Shown here: in pieces, positions 1-7,330 of the stretch | Numbering within the stretch: position 1 is the stretch's first letter | Layout of the letters: every line of letters begins with the position of its first letter | Assembly: GCA_021736965.1 (NCBI GenBank) | Contig: JAIPEV010000025.1 | Location: 1 to 14,316, forward strand | Reading direction: 5' to 3' | DNA from: Halanaerobiales bacterium | GTDB taxonomy: Bacteria; Bacillota; Halanaerobiia; Halanaerobiales; M55B127 | Length of the DNA: 14,316 bases | Program-made: the position numbers and the translations under genes | The notes under the pieces: generated by a model | What the model was told of the DNA's origin: nothing | Database searches by the model: none | What the model saw: only the letters and a program-made list of their open reading frames with translations

Positions 1-38
1 TGTATGGATGTATATATTAGGAAGGGAGGAACTGTAAT

Positions 39-1994
39 TTGAATAAATTTATAAAAAATATAGGATTTTATCTACTATTAATAGCAATATCCATCCTTGT
101 TGCACAATTTTTCATGCAGCAGTCTCCTCAAACTTTAGAAAATTTTGGATACTCAGACATGTTACAAGCAATTCGGGAAGGCAATATAAATCAGATAACT
201 ATAATTGGTAATGAGGAAGTAACAGGTACTTTAGATGGTAGAGAGTTTACAGTACCAATTCCACCTGAGTCTATACCTGTTATAATGCAAGAATTAAGAG
301 ACGCTGATGTAAATATAAAGACCGAACCAAAACCAACCGCTCCCTGGTGGTTGAGTATATTAGGATATATTCTTCCTATTGTAATCTTAATTGGAGCCTG
401 GTTTTTTATTATGCAGAGGATGCAGGGCGGTTCAAACAAGATGATGTCTTTCGGTAAAAGCAAGGCAAAATTAAATGAAAATAAAGAGGACATTTCATTT
501 GAAGATGTTGCTAATTATGAGGAAATTAAAGAAGAGCTACAAGAGGTTGTTCAATTTTTGAAAAATCCTGATAAGTTTTCAAAATTAGGAGCAGAAGTAC
601 CAAAAGGTGTACTTTTAGTAGGTCCACCTGGTACAGGTAAAACTTTAATGGCAAAGGCAGTTGCAGGAGAAGCAGGAGTACCATTTTATTTTATAAGTGG
701 TTCTGATTTTGTTGAAATGTTTGTTGGTGTTGGAGCTTCTAGGGTTAGAGACTTATTTGAAAAAGGAAAAGAAAATGCCCCTTGCATTATTTTTGTCGAT
801 GAGTTAGATGCAGTTGGTAGACAAAGAGGTGCAGGCTTAGGTGGTGGGCATGATGAACGAGAACAAACTTTAAACCAGCTACTTGTTGAAATGGATGGTT
901 TTGAACCTAATGAAGGAATTATTTTAATGGCTGCTACTAATAGGCCAGATATTTTAGATCCAGCTTTACTTAGACCTGGTAGATTCGATAGACAGGTTAT
1001 TGTTGATAGGCCTGATAGAAAAGCAAGAGAAGCAATCTTAAAAATTCATATGCGAAATAAACCTATTGATGATAGTGTAGATGCTGAAATCTTAGCTAGA
1101 AGGACTCCTGGCTTTACAGGGGCTGATATGGAAAATTTAGCAAATGAAGCAGCTATTTTAGCAGCAAGAAGAAACAAAAATGTTATCTCAATGGTTGAAT
1201 TTGATGATGCAATTGATCGGGTAATAGCTGGTCCTCAGAAAAAGAGTAGAGTTATTGATGAAAAAGAAAAGAATTTAGTTGCTTACCATGAGACCGGGCA
1301 TGCATTATTAGGAGAACTATTAGAATATGCTGACCGTACACATAAAGTATCAATTATACCAAGAGGTAGAGCTGGTGGTTTTACTATTCCTCTACCAGAA
1401 GATGATAAAAACTTTATGACAAAAAGACAACTATTTGATAAAATAACTTCTTTACTTGGGGGAAGAGCAGCTGAAGATATATTCTTAGAAGATATTAGTA
1501 CAGGAGCCCAAAATGATCTAGAAAGATCAACAAAAATTGCACGGGCGATGGTTACTGAGTATGGAATGAGTGATAAAGTTGGTCATTTAACACTGGGTCA
1601 AAAACATGATGAACAGATATTTTTAGGAAGAGATATATCAAGAAGTAGAAACTATAGTGAAGAAGTTGCAGCAGAGATTGATCGCGAGGTAAGATCGATT
1701 ATTGAATACTGTTATGAAAAAGCTCAAAATCTATTAAAAGAAAACAGAGATGTTGTAGAAAGAATTGTCCAAGCATTAAAGGATAAAGAGACACTTAATT
1801 CAAAACAAATTAATAAATTAATCAATAATGAAGAATTAAGACCAGAAGATGAATATGGTAATAACGATAAAAATGATAAAGAAGAAAGTACAAAATCTAA
1901 AAATGATGAAAACAAGAAAGATAATAAGGAAGAAATTGATATAGGAGATGAAAAAGAAGTTGAAATAAAAGATGAGATAAAAGAAGAAAGTTAA
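39..1994 (+). CDS. ftsH: ATP-dependent zinc metalloprotease FtsH
   Basis: Membrane-anchored AAA+ protease that unfolds and degrades membrane and soluble proteins as a hexamer facing the cytoplasm. The 651-residue protein has a first membrane segment at about residues 7-27, a short extracytoplasmic domain, and a second membrane segment at about 103-125. The AAA+ domain has Walker A GPPGTGKT (195-202), pore loop FVG (228-230), Walker B with D254-E255, and the DPALLRPGRFDRQ second region of homology. The peptidase domain has HETGH (zinc ligands H417 and H421, catalytic E418) and the third zinc ligand D493 in GAQNDLER. The Walker B core reads FVDELDAVG rather than the commoner FIDEIDAVG. The last 45 or so residues are a low-complexity lysine/glutamate/aspartate tail. 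The start is TTG, preceded by a strong AAGGGAGGA site at 22-30. Its promoter lies outside the window. Family assignment is certain. Confidence 0.98.
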   Translation: MNKFIKNIGFYLLLIAISILVAQFFMQQSPQTLENFGYSDMLQAIREGNINQITIIGNEEVTGTLDGREFTVPIPPESIPVIMQELRDADVNIKTEPKPTAPWWLSILGYILPIVILIGAWFFIMQRMQGGSNKMMSFGKSKAKLNENKEDISFEDVANYEEIKEELQEVVQFLKNPDKFSKLGAEVPKGVLLVGPPGTGKTLMAKAVAGEAGVPFYFISGSDFVEMFVGVGASRVRDLFEKGKENAPCIIFVDELDAVGRQRGAGLGGGHDEREQTLNQLLVEMDGFEPNEGIILMAATNRPDILDPALLRPGRFDRQVIVDRPDRKAREAILKIHMRNKPIDDSVDAEILARRTPGFTGADMENLANEAAILAARRNKNVISMVEFDDAIDRVIAGPQKKSRVIDEKEKNLVAYHETGHALLGELLEYADRTHKVSIIPRGRAGGFTIPLPEDDKNFMTKRQLFDKITSLLGGRAAEDIFLEDISTGAQNDLERSTKIARAMVTEYGMSDKVGHLTLGQKHDEQIFLGRDISRSRNYSEEVAAEIDREVRSIIEYCYEKAQNLLKENRDVVERIVQALKDKETLNSKQINKLINNEELRPEDEYGNNDKNDKEESTKSKNDENKKDNKEEIDIGDEKEVEIKDEIKEES

Positions 1995-2025
1995 GCATAT
2001 TTTAAAAATAGATAATAATAAGATT

Positions 2026-2056
2026 AAAAATGCCAGTTAAACTGGCATTTTTCTTA
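2026..2056 (+). terminator. Intrinsic terminator of ftsH
   Basis: A 12-bp stem (five A, then TGCCAGT at 2031-2037, pairing with ACTGGCA at 2041-2047 and five T) closes a TAA loop and leads into a T-rich run. It lies 31 bases after the ftsH stop. Confidence 0.88.
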
Positions 2057-2150
2057 TTGAAGAATACTTTTAAAAATTTTCAAAAGCATTTTTCTAATCG
2101 ATATTTCAATTTAAATTTATTTATTTTGTGTTCTTTTATAAATAATTCTT

Positions 2151-2200
2151 AAAAAAATAAGAAATAAAGTATAAAGGCTGCTTTCAAAGCAGCCTTTATA
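2151..2200 (-). terminator. Intrinsic terminator of htrA
   Basis: A perfect stem of 13-14 bp (core GGCTGCTT at 2176-2183 pairing with AAGCAGCC at 2187-2194) closes a 3-base loop, 15 bases after the htrA stop. Read on the minus strand, it is followed by a T-rich stretch (plus-strand A-run at 2151-2168), so it mainly serves htrA. The plus-strand flank is not T-rich. Confidence 0.85.
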
Positions 2201-2214
2201 TTAGATAATTACGC

Positions 2215-3363
2215 TTAATATTGATTTGGTTTCTTTTCTATACGTGCAAACAGTATTTCATGTTCACCATTTCTTAATACTTTTATTAAGATTCGTTGGC
2301 CGATATTTTTTTGATTTATTTTTTCTACCACATCATCAGGGCTTTCTACTTCTTTTTTATCGATTTCTTTAATTACATCATAAGTTTTTAATCCAGCTTT
2401 TTCAGCAGGACTATCAGGGAATATATCTAATATTATTGCTCCCTTTGTACTTCCTAAATTAAAGTACTCTTGAACTTCAGAGCTAATTTTTCCTACTGAT
2501 ACTCCTAACCAGGGTTGGATTATTTCTCCTTTTGTTTCAAGATCTTTTACCACTTTTTTTACTTCATTTACTGGGATTGCAAAGCCTATACCTTGTCCTT
2601 GTGCACTGACAGCTGTGTTTATTCCAATAACTTCTCCATCTAGATTTAATAATGGGCCTCCACTATTACCAGGATTTATAGCTGCATCTGTTTGGATTAA
2701 ATTTTTGTAACTCCTTAGTTGGCCCTGTGAAGTTGGTATTTGTATTGGTCGACCTAAAGCACTTATAACGCCTGTTGTAACAGTATGTTCAAAGCCAAAT
2801 GGATTACCAATAGCAACTGCCCAATCCCCAGGCCTAATATTATTAGAATCGCCTAAAGGAATGGGATTTAAAGATTGATCTACATCAACTCTAATAACGG
2901 CTAGGTCCAAATTACGATCAGTCCAAACAATCTCACCTTTTAAAGGTTCTTCAATATTATTAACATTTACTTTTATTTGATCAGCACCATGAATAACATG
3001 TTCATTTGTTATAATAAAACCATCTTCAGTAACAATAAATCCACTACCATAACCTTCGAGATTTTTTGGGACTTCAGGCAATTGATCTCCGAAGAAGTAT
3101 TTAAAAAATGGATCTTCATATAGAGGATTTTGCATTTGTGAGTTTTCATTTTTAGTTATTGTTGTAATTTTTACGACACCAGAATCTACTTTTGCTGCAA
3201 TATCAGCGAAAAAATTATTTTGAGTGACATATACCTTTTCTTTATTTTCTTGTACTACTTTTTCTTCAGCAATAATATTGGGAGTAATTAAAATGGATAA
3301 AATTAAAGTTACTACTAATGAAAAAAGTAATTTGTTATTATCTTTTAATCTGTTTAGTATCAT
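2215..3363 (-). CDS. htrA: HtrA/DegP-family serine protease with one PDZ domain
   Basis: Trypsin-like (S1C) quality-control protease acting outside the cytoplasmic membrane on misfolded proteins. With the start used here it is 382 residues. A hydrophobic segment at about 11-32 serves as signal peptide or membrane anchor. The catalytic triad is H122 (TNEHV), D153 (NLDLAVI) and S234 (GNSGGPL). A single PDZ domain covers about 283-376 (WLGVSV, then PAEKAGLKTYDVI). The reading frame extends to a GTG at 3372, but that codon overlaps the AAAAGGAG ribosome site. The ATG at 3363 sits 8 bases behind GGAG and is preferred. It converges on ftsH and diverges from birA, with its own consensus promoter and terminator. 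Family call is certain; whether the N-terminus is cleaved is not decided. Confidence 0.96.
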   Translation of the reverse strand: MILNRLKDNNKLLFSLVVTLILSILITPNIIAEEKVVQENKEKVYVTQNNFFADIAAKVDSGVVKITTITKNENSQMQNPLYEDPFFKYFFGDQLPEVPKNLEGYGSGFIVTEDGFIITNEHVIHGADQIKVNVNNIEEPLKGEIVWTDRNLDLAVIRVDVDQSLNPIPLGDSNNIRPGDWAVAIGNPFGFEHTVTTGVISALGRPIQIPTSQGQLRSYKNLIQTDAAINPGNSGGPLLNLDGEVIGINTAVSAQGQGIGFAIPVNEVKKVVKDLETKGEIIQPWLGVSVGKISSEVQEYFNLGSTKGAIILDIFPDSPAEKAGLKTYDVIKEIDKKEVESPDDVVEKINQKNIGQRILIKVLRNGEHEILFARIEKKPNQY

Positions 3364-3394
3364 TTCAAGCACTCCTTTTATTTTTGTAATATTT

Positions 3395-3423
3395 TTGCTT
3401 TACTAATAAAATTATAATATAAT
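3395..3423 (+). promoter_or_regulatory. Probable promoter of birA
   Basis: TTGCTT (3395-3400) and TATAAT (3418-3423) are 17 bases apart. The expected transcript start near 3430 fits a birA start at 3457 and would leave almost no leader for the alternative ATG at 3433. Its -10 box lies one base from the -10 box of the opposing htrA promoter. Confidence 0.6.
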
Positions 3424-3439
3424 AATTATCAGATGTCAA
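3411..3439 (-). promoter_or_regulatory. Consensus sigma-A promoter of htrA
   Basis: On the minus strand, TTGACA (3439-3434) and TATAAT (3416-3411) are separated by exactly 17 bases, a full match to the vegetative consensus. The expected transcript start near 3404 leaves about 40 bases before the ATG. The -35 box overlaps the region just upstream of the birA ribosome site. Confidence 0.75.
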
Positions 3440-3456
3440 AGGGAGTGAGAAAGACT

Positions 3457-4251
3457 ATGGATATTGATATTGATAAGGTTAAAGGTGATTTACAAAACAA
3501 CTTCATAACTGATATTATATATTTTGATTCAGTCGCTTCAACAAATCAAACTGCACTAAATTTTGATAGTAATTCAAGGTCAAATGGGATAGTAATTATT
3601 GCAGATGAACAAACAAAAGGTCGTGGTAGATTAGACCGAAAATGGTTTTCGCCTAAAGGAAAAGGTCTTTGGTTTAGTATAATTATTTCTTCATTTAAAG
3701 ATATTGAATATATAAATCTTTTAACTTTTATAGCAGGTCTAGCAGTTAACAAAACATTTAAATCAATGAAAATAGATACTGATTTAAAGTGGCCTAATGA
3801 CATCATGTATAAAAATAAGAAAATCTGTGGGATTTTAGCACAGTTTAAAAGTACAGGTAATAAAGTAAAAAAAGTTGTAGTAGGGATTGGAATTAATGTT
3901 AATCAAGATAGTTTTCCAGTAGATCTTAAAAAATTTTCAATTTCTTTAAAAAATATTAAAGGTAATAAAGTAGATAGAGCGAAATTATTAACAGAGATCT
4001 TAAACAACTTTTCAATATATTTTAAACTATTTAATAATAAAGAGTATAAAAAAGTTACTGGAATGTGGAAAAAAGAGATGAAACTACTAAATAAAAATGT
4101 AGTTATAAAAAAATCTAATGGTAACAGAATTAATGGAACTGTAATTGACATAACAGACAAAGGAGAATTAGTTTTAAAAAAAGAAGACGGATCAATAAAA
4201 ACATACATCGCAGGAGACATTAGTATTGACAAGAAGTCTTTAATGGTTTAA
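3457..4251 (+). CDS. birA: Biotin--[acetyl-CoA-carboxylase] ligase, catalytic type without DNA-binding domain
   Basis: Activates biotin with ATP and attaches it to the biotinyl lysine of biotin-dependent carboxylases or decarboxylases in the cytoplasm. The 264-residue protein begins almost directly with the catalytic domain (DSVASTNQTA at about 24-33). It carries the biotinyl-AMP loop GRGRLDRKWFS (55-65), the catalytic-lysine motif KWPND (K111) and KKICGILAQ. A small SH3-like C-terminal domain covers about 215-257. There is no N-terminal winged helix, so it is a monofunctional (class I) ligase and should not act as the biotin-operon repressor. An in-frame ATG at 3433 exists, but AAAGGGAG at 3438-3445 is well placed for the ATG at 3457 and lies inside the longer version. 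No clear terminator separates it from the next gene. Confidence 0.93.
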   Translation: MDIDIDKVKGDLQNNFITDIIYFDSVASTNQTALNFDSNSRSNGIVIIADEQTKGRGRLDRKWFSPKGKGLWFSIIISSFKDIEYINLLTFIAGLAVNKTFKSMKIDTDLKWPNDIMYKNKKICGILAQFKSTGNKVKKVVVGIGINVNQDSFPVDLKKFSISLKNIKGNKVDRAKLLTEILNNFSIYFKLFNNKEYKKVTGMWKKEMKLLNKNVVIKKSNGNRINGTVIDITDKGELVLKKEDGSIKTYIAGDISIDKKSLMV

Positions 4252-4295
4252 TATTATAAATGCAGGAATAATTTAATCAATCTTGAATAATATAT

Positions 4296-4323
4296 TTGAT
4301 GCCGAAAATGTTGGGTATAATAT
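4296..4323 (+). promoter_or_regulatory. Possible promoter of the BMP-family gene
   Basis: TTGATG (4296-4301) is followed by overlapping -10 candidates TATAAT (4316-4321, 14-base spacer) and TAATAT (4318-4323, 16-base spacer). The -10 region is also part of a TGGGTA/TACCCA inverted repeat (4312-4317 with 4329-4334). The spacing is imperfect, so this is tentative. Confidence 0.35.
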
Positions 4324-4371
4324 CTTTTTACCCACAGACTATAAAAAAATAGTATAAAGGGGGAAGTTGAA

Positions 4372-5355
4372 TTGAAAAAATTAAGTTTATTTTTAGTTGT
4401 AGCTTTAACACTAACATTGGTTATGGGATTTAGTACTGTAGGCATGGCTCAGGATTTTAAAGTAGGTATGGTTACAGATGTTGGGGGATTAGGAGATCAA
4501 TCATTTAATGATTCAGCCTGGAGAGGTTTAAAAAGAGCTGAAGAGGAATTTGGAATTGAAATTAATGTTATCGAATCGAATACAATGACTGATTATGTGC
4601 CTAATCTATCAAGTTTTGCCGAACAAGGTTATGATATGGTATGGGCAATAGGATTTTTAATGACTGATGCTTTAACTGAAGTTTCTGCAATGTATCCTGA
4701 TGTTCATTTTGGATTAATTGACTCAGTAGTAGAGGCTCCAAATGTAGTAAATGCTTTATTTGATGAACATGAAGGTTCTTTCTTAGTGGGTGTTGTAGCA
4801 GGTATGAGATCAGAAACAAATAAAGTAGGTTACATCGGTGGTATGGAAATGCCTCTTATTAAAAAGTTCGAAGCAGGTTATCGTGCTGGGGTAAAAGCTG
4901 TTAATCCTGATGCAGAAGTATATGTTGCATATACAGGTTCTTTTGACGATCCTCAAGCAGGTAAAGAGCTTGCTTTAACTCAGTTTGATCAAGGTGCAGA
5001 TGTAATATATCATGCTTCTGGCGCATGTGGTATTGGTGTAATTAAAGCAGCTAATGAAAAAGGGTTATATGCAATAGGTGTTGACTCACCTCAATATCAC
5101 CTAGCACCTGCAAATGTTTTAACCAGTATGATTAAAAGAGTAGATGTAGCTGTATATAATGAGGTTAAGAAACTATATGAAGGTAACTTTGAACCAGGTA
5201 CACATGTATATGGTTTAGCTGATAATGGTGTAGGAATCTATCGTGAACAAGCTGAAAATATGCTGAGCGATGAAATATTAAATACTGTTGATAACTATAA
5301 ACAAAAAATTATCGATGGCGAAATAACAGTTCCTACTCATCCAGATGAACTTTAA
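4372..5355 (+). CDS. BMP/PnrA-family substrate-binding protein
   Basis: Extracytoplasmic solute-binding protein of the basic membrane protein (BMP, PnrA-like) family. Members bind purine nucleosides or related ligands for an ABC importer; the ligand here is inferred only from the family. The 327-residue protein starts at TTG behind GGGGGAAG (4359-4366). A signal peptide covers residues 1 to about 26 (lysines, hydrophobic core, then GMAQDF). The family signature follows as DVGGLGDQSFNDSAW (36-50), with the later motif VGYIGGMEMP. There is no cysteine near the cleavage site, whereas many Firmicute members are lipoproteins, so this one should be a freely soluble periplasmic protein. No ATPase or permease gene is adjacent, and a strong terminator follows. 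The family is secure, the substrate is not. Confidence 0.9.
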   Translation: MKKLSLFLVVALTLTLVMGFSTVGMAQDFKVGMVTDVGGLGDQSFNDSAWRGLKRAEEEFGIEINVIESNTMTDYVPNLSSFAEQGYDMVWAIGFLMTDALTEVSAMYPDVHFGLIDSVVEAPNVVNALFDEHEGSFLVGVVAGMRSETNKVGYIGGMEMPLIKKFEAGYRAGVKAVNPDAEVYVAYTGSFDDPQAGKELALTQFDQGADVIYHASGACGIGVIKAANEKGLYAIGVDSPQYHLAPANVLTSMIKRVDVAVYNEVKKLYEGNFEPGTHVYGLADNGVGIYREQAENMLSDEILNTVDNYKQKIIDGEITVPTHPDEL

Positions 5356-5388
5356 TATCTTTAATTAAAAGTTCAGATAGATATAACA

Positions 5389-5418
5389 ATACCCGGGATT
5401 TCCCGGGTATTTTATTTT
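5389..5418 (+). terminator. Intrinsic terminator of the BMP-family gene
   Basis: ATACCCGGGA (5389-5398) pairs with TCCCGGGTAT (5401-5410), in practice as a 9-bp stem with a 4-base loop, followed by TTTATTTT. It lies 33 bases after the stop and is the strongest GC-rich hairpin in the window. Confidence 0.92.
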
Positions 5419-5445
5419 GTAATACTTATATCTTTTATATATAAT
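5417..5445 (+). promoter_or_regulatory. Promoter of coaX-dusB
   Basis: TTGTAA (5417-5422) and TATAAT (5440-5445) are spaced by 17 bases, directly after the preceding terminator. The predicted start near 5452 leaves a short leader before the GAGAGGTG ribosome site (5463-5470). Confidence 0.65.
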
Positions 5446-5476
5446 GTATATATAACTAATCTGAGAGGTGTAAAAA

Positions 5477-6250
5477 ATGATATTAGCTGTTGATATTGGT
5501 AATTCAGATACTGTATTGGGTATTTATAATGATGAAAAGAGGATTAACCATTGGAGAGTTTCAACTGACTATAAAAAGACAGTTGATGAATATGGGATTT
5601 TATTAAATAATCTTTTTGCATTTGATAATATTGAAACTAATCAGATTAAGGGTATTATTATTTCAAGTGTTGTTCCCCAAGTAGTACAGGTCTTAAATCT
5701 AACTTCAATTAAGTACTTGAATTTAAAACCTATGATTGTAGGACCAGGTATAAAAACCGGTATGAATATCAGAATGGAAGATCCCAAACAGGTTGGTGCT
5801 GATCGGATAGTAAATGCTGTAGGAGGTTATCACAAATATGGTGGGCCTCTTATAATAGTAGATTTTGGTACAGCCACAACCTTTTGTTATATTTCAAAAA
5901 ATGGTGATTATGAAGGGGGCTCAATTTCTCCAGGTATTGGGATATCAACTGATGCCTTATTTGAGCATGCTTCAAAATTACCAAGAGTTGAAATAGATAA
6001 ACCAAAACAAGCTATTGGTAAAAGTACTGTACAGGGGACACAGTCTGGTATATTTTATGGTTTTGTTGGTCAAGTAGAAAAATTAATATCAACTTTTAAA
6101 AATGAAATCGAGGGGAATCCTAAAGTGATTGCAACAGGTGGCTATGCTGAGTTGATTGGTAACAATACAAAATATATAGATAAAATTGAATCTTTTCTAA
6201 CTCTAGATGGTCTTAATTATATAGCAGAATTAAACGAAATAAAAAGGTGA
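5477..6250 (+). CDS. coaX: Type III pantothenate kinase
   Basis: Phosphorylates pantothenate in the first step of coenzyme A synthesis in the cytoplasm, using the ASKHA fold. The 257-residue length is normal for the family. Visible motifs are the phosphate loop DIGNSDT (6-12), GADR (107-110, with catalytic D109), the second phosphate motif DFGTATT (129-135), GGSISPGI (147-154), LPRVEI, IGKSTVQGTQSG and ATGGYAEL near the end. The first motif has DIGNS where DIGNT is commoner. The gene follows its own promoter, and its last bases (AAAAAGGTGA) contain the ribosome site for dusB seven bases on, so the two are probably co-transcribed and translated together. The assignment is firm. Confidence 0.96.
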   Translation: MILAVDIGNSDTVLGIYNDEKRINHWRVSTDYKKTVDEYGILLNNLFAFDNIETNQIKGIIISSVVPQVVQVLNLTSIKYLNLKPMIVGPGIKTGMNIRMEDPKQVGADRIVNAVGGYHKYGGPLIIVDFGTATTFCYISKNGDYEGGSISPGIGISTDALFEHASKLPRVEIDKPKQAIGKSTVQGTQSGIFYGFVGQVEKLISTFKNEIEGNPKVIATGGYAELIGNNTKYIDKIESFLTLDGLNYIAELNEIKR

Positions 6251-6257
6251 AAAAAAG

Positions 6258-7229
6258 ATGATTATAGGAAATAAAAAAATAAATCCACCGATAATAGTTG
6301 CTCCAATGGCCGGAATAACAGACTACCCATATCGCCAAATTTTAAGAGAAATGGGTGTAAAACTTATCTATAGTGAGATGGTATCTAGCAAAGGTTTAGT
6401 CTATGATTCTGAACGTACAAAAGAATTATTAGACTATAAGATTAGAGATAATGGATATATTAATATTCAAATTTTTGGCTCAGATAAAGAATACATAATT
6501 AAAGCAGCTAAGATTATTGAAAAAGACTATAAACCAGACTTTTTAGACTTAAATATAGGTTGTCCGGCTCCTAAAGTTGTTAAAAACGGTTCTGGAGCAG
6601 CCTTGATGAAAAAACCAAAAATATTAGAACAGATCTTAAAAGGGCTTAAAAAAGAACTTAATACACCTATAACGATTAAAATACGAAGTGGTTGGGATAA
6701 AAATCATATTAATGCAGTTCAAATTGCACAAATTGCTGAAAAAACAAAGATCAGTGCAGTAGTAATTCATGGTAGGTCAAGAGAACAGTTTTACTCAAAT
6801 ACTGTTAACTATGAAGTTATTAAGGAAGTTAAAGATTCAGTAAAGATACCAGTAATTGGTAATGGAGATATTGTAGATATAAAATCAGCTTTAAAAATGT
6901 ATGAAAAAACAAACTGTGATGGTATTATGATTGGTCGAGGTATAAAAGGTAATCCTTGGTTAGTTAAGAGACTAATTAAATACTTTGATGATAGGATATA
7001 TTTACCTAAACCATCTGTAGAACAAAAGATTGAAATGGCAGTATACCATCTAGAAAAGGCAATTGAATACTATGGTAAGGAGATTGCTGTTCCGAAAATG
7101 AGGAAACATATAAGTTGGTATCTAAAAGGTCTTAAAAATTCAACATATGTTAAAGATCATATTAATAAATTAAATGATGTTATGAAAATAAAATCAACAT
7201 TATACCAATATAAAAAAGATTTGAAATAA
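6258..7229 (+). CDS. dusB: tRNA-dihydrouridine synthase (DusB type)
   Basis: FMN-dependent reductase that converts uridines in the tRNA D-loop to dihydrouridine. The 323 residues show the flavin-binding start APMAGITDYPYR (15-26), SEMVSSKG (39-46), and the catalytic cysteine C102 in LNIGCPAPKV. Substrate- and flavin-contacting stretches include KIRSGW (K142), HGRSREQFYS (H171 on), IGNGDI (200-205) and the phosphate-binding GIMIGRGIKGNPW (222-234). A small helical C-terminal domain contains RKHISWYLKG. DusB is the usual Dus type next to CoA and biotin genes in Firmicutes; the exact target uridine is inferred from that. It follows coaX with a 7-base gap and ends at a terminator. Confidence 0.94.
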   Translation: MIIGNKKINPPIIVAPMAGITDYPYRQILREMGVKLIYSEMVSSKGLVYDSERTKELLDYKIRDNGYINIQIFGSDKEYIIKAAKIIEKDYKPDFLDLNIGCPAPKVVKNGSGAALMKKPKILEQILKGLKKELNTPITIKIRSGWDKNHINAVQIAQIAEKTKISAVVIHGRSREQFYSNTVNYEVIKEVKDSVKIPVIGNGDIVDIKSALKMYEKTNCDGIMIGRGIKGNPWLVKRLIKYFDDRIYLPKPSVEQKIEMAVYHLEKAIEYYGKEIAVPKMRKHISWYLKGLKNSTYVKDHINKLNDVMKIKSTLYQYKKDLK

Positions 7230-7272
7230 AGAGAACTCGTTAGGAAAAGAGCTTCTCTTTTCTTGCTTTTTA
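7228..7272 (+). terminator. Probable terminator of coaX-dusB
   Basis: AAAGAGAA (7228-7235) pairs with TTCTCTTT (7253-7260), with an inner CTC/GAG pairing, followed by a T-rich tail (TCTTGCTTTTT). It overlaps the dusB stop codon. The stem is AU-rich and the loop large, so it is weaker than the other terminators here. Confidence 0.65.
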
Positions 7273-7291
7273 TTTAAGAAGATGTTAAAAT
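7263..7291 (+). promoter_or_regulatory. Promoter of the HTH/reductase cassette
   Basis: TTGCTT (7263-7268) and TAAAAT (7286-7291) with a 17-base spacer. The -35 box lies in the tail of the preceding terminator, and the predicted transcript start (about 7298) falls inside the tandem repeat described next. Confidence 0.55.
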
Positions 7292-7294
7292 TTG

Positions 7295-7318
7295 TATGTG
7301 CACAAATATGTGTACAGA
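7295..7318 (+). repeat. Tandem 12-bp repeat, candidate operator
   Basis: Two adjacent 12-base units, TATGTGCACAAA (7295-7306) and TATGTGTACAGA (7307-7318), agree at 10 of 12 positions. Each contains a near or full palindrome (TGTGCACA at 7297-7304, TGTACA at 7311-7316). They cover the predicted transcript start and end at the ribosome site, immediately before a gene for a DNA-binding protein, which suggests autoregulation. That role is inferred. Confidence 0.5.
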
Positions 7319-7330
7319 AAGGAGACTCTT

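Noticed and set aside
2053..2150. AT-rich stretch between the ftsH and htrA terminators as a small gene or RNA
   Set aside because: No start with a ribosome site, no stable GC-containing structure and no promoter pair were found; it looks like plain spacer.
3433..3456. Upstream in-frame ATG for birA
   Set aside because: It lies about three bases after the predicted transcript start, has no ribosome site, and contains the AAAGGGAG site that serves the ATG at 3457.
3903..4232. Minus-strand open frame inside birA
   Set aside because: It lies entirely antisense to a clear biotin ligase, has no ribosome site and shows no family motif; other antisense frames in ftsH, the BMP gene and the reductase were dropped for the same reason.
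7292..7330. Upstream in-frame TTG for the HTH gene
   Set aside because: No ribosome site precedes it, it overlaps the predicted -10 box and tandem repeat, and GAAAGGAGA is well placed for the ATG at 7331.
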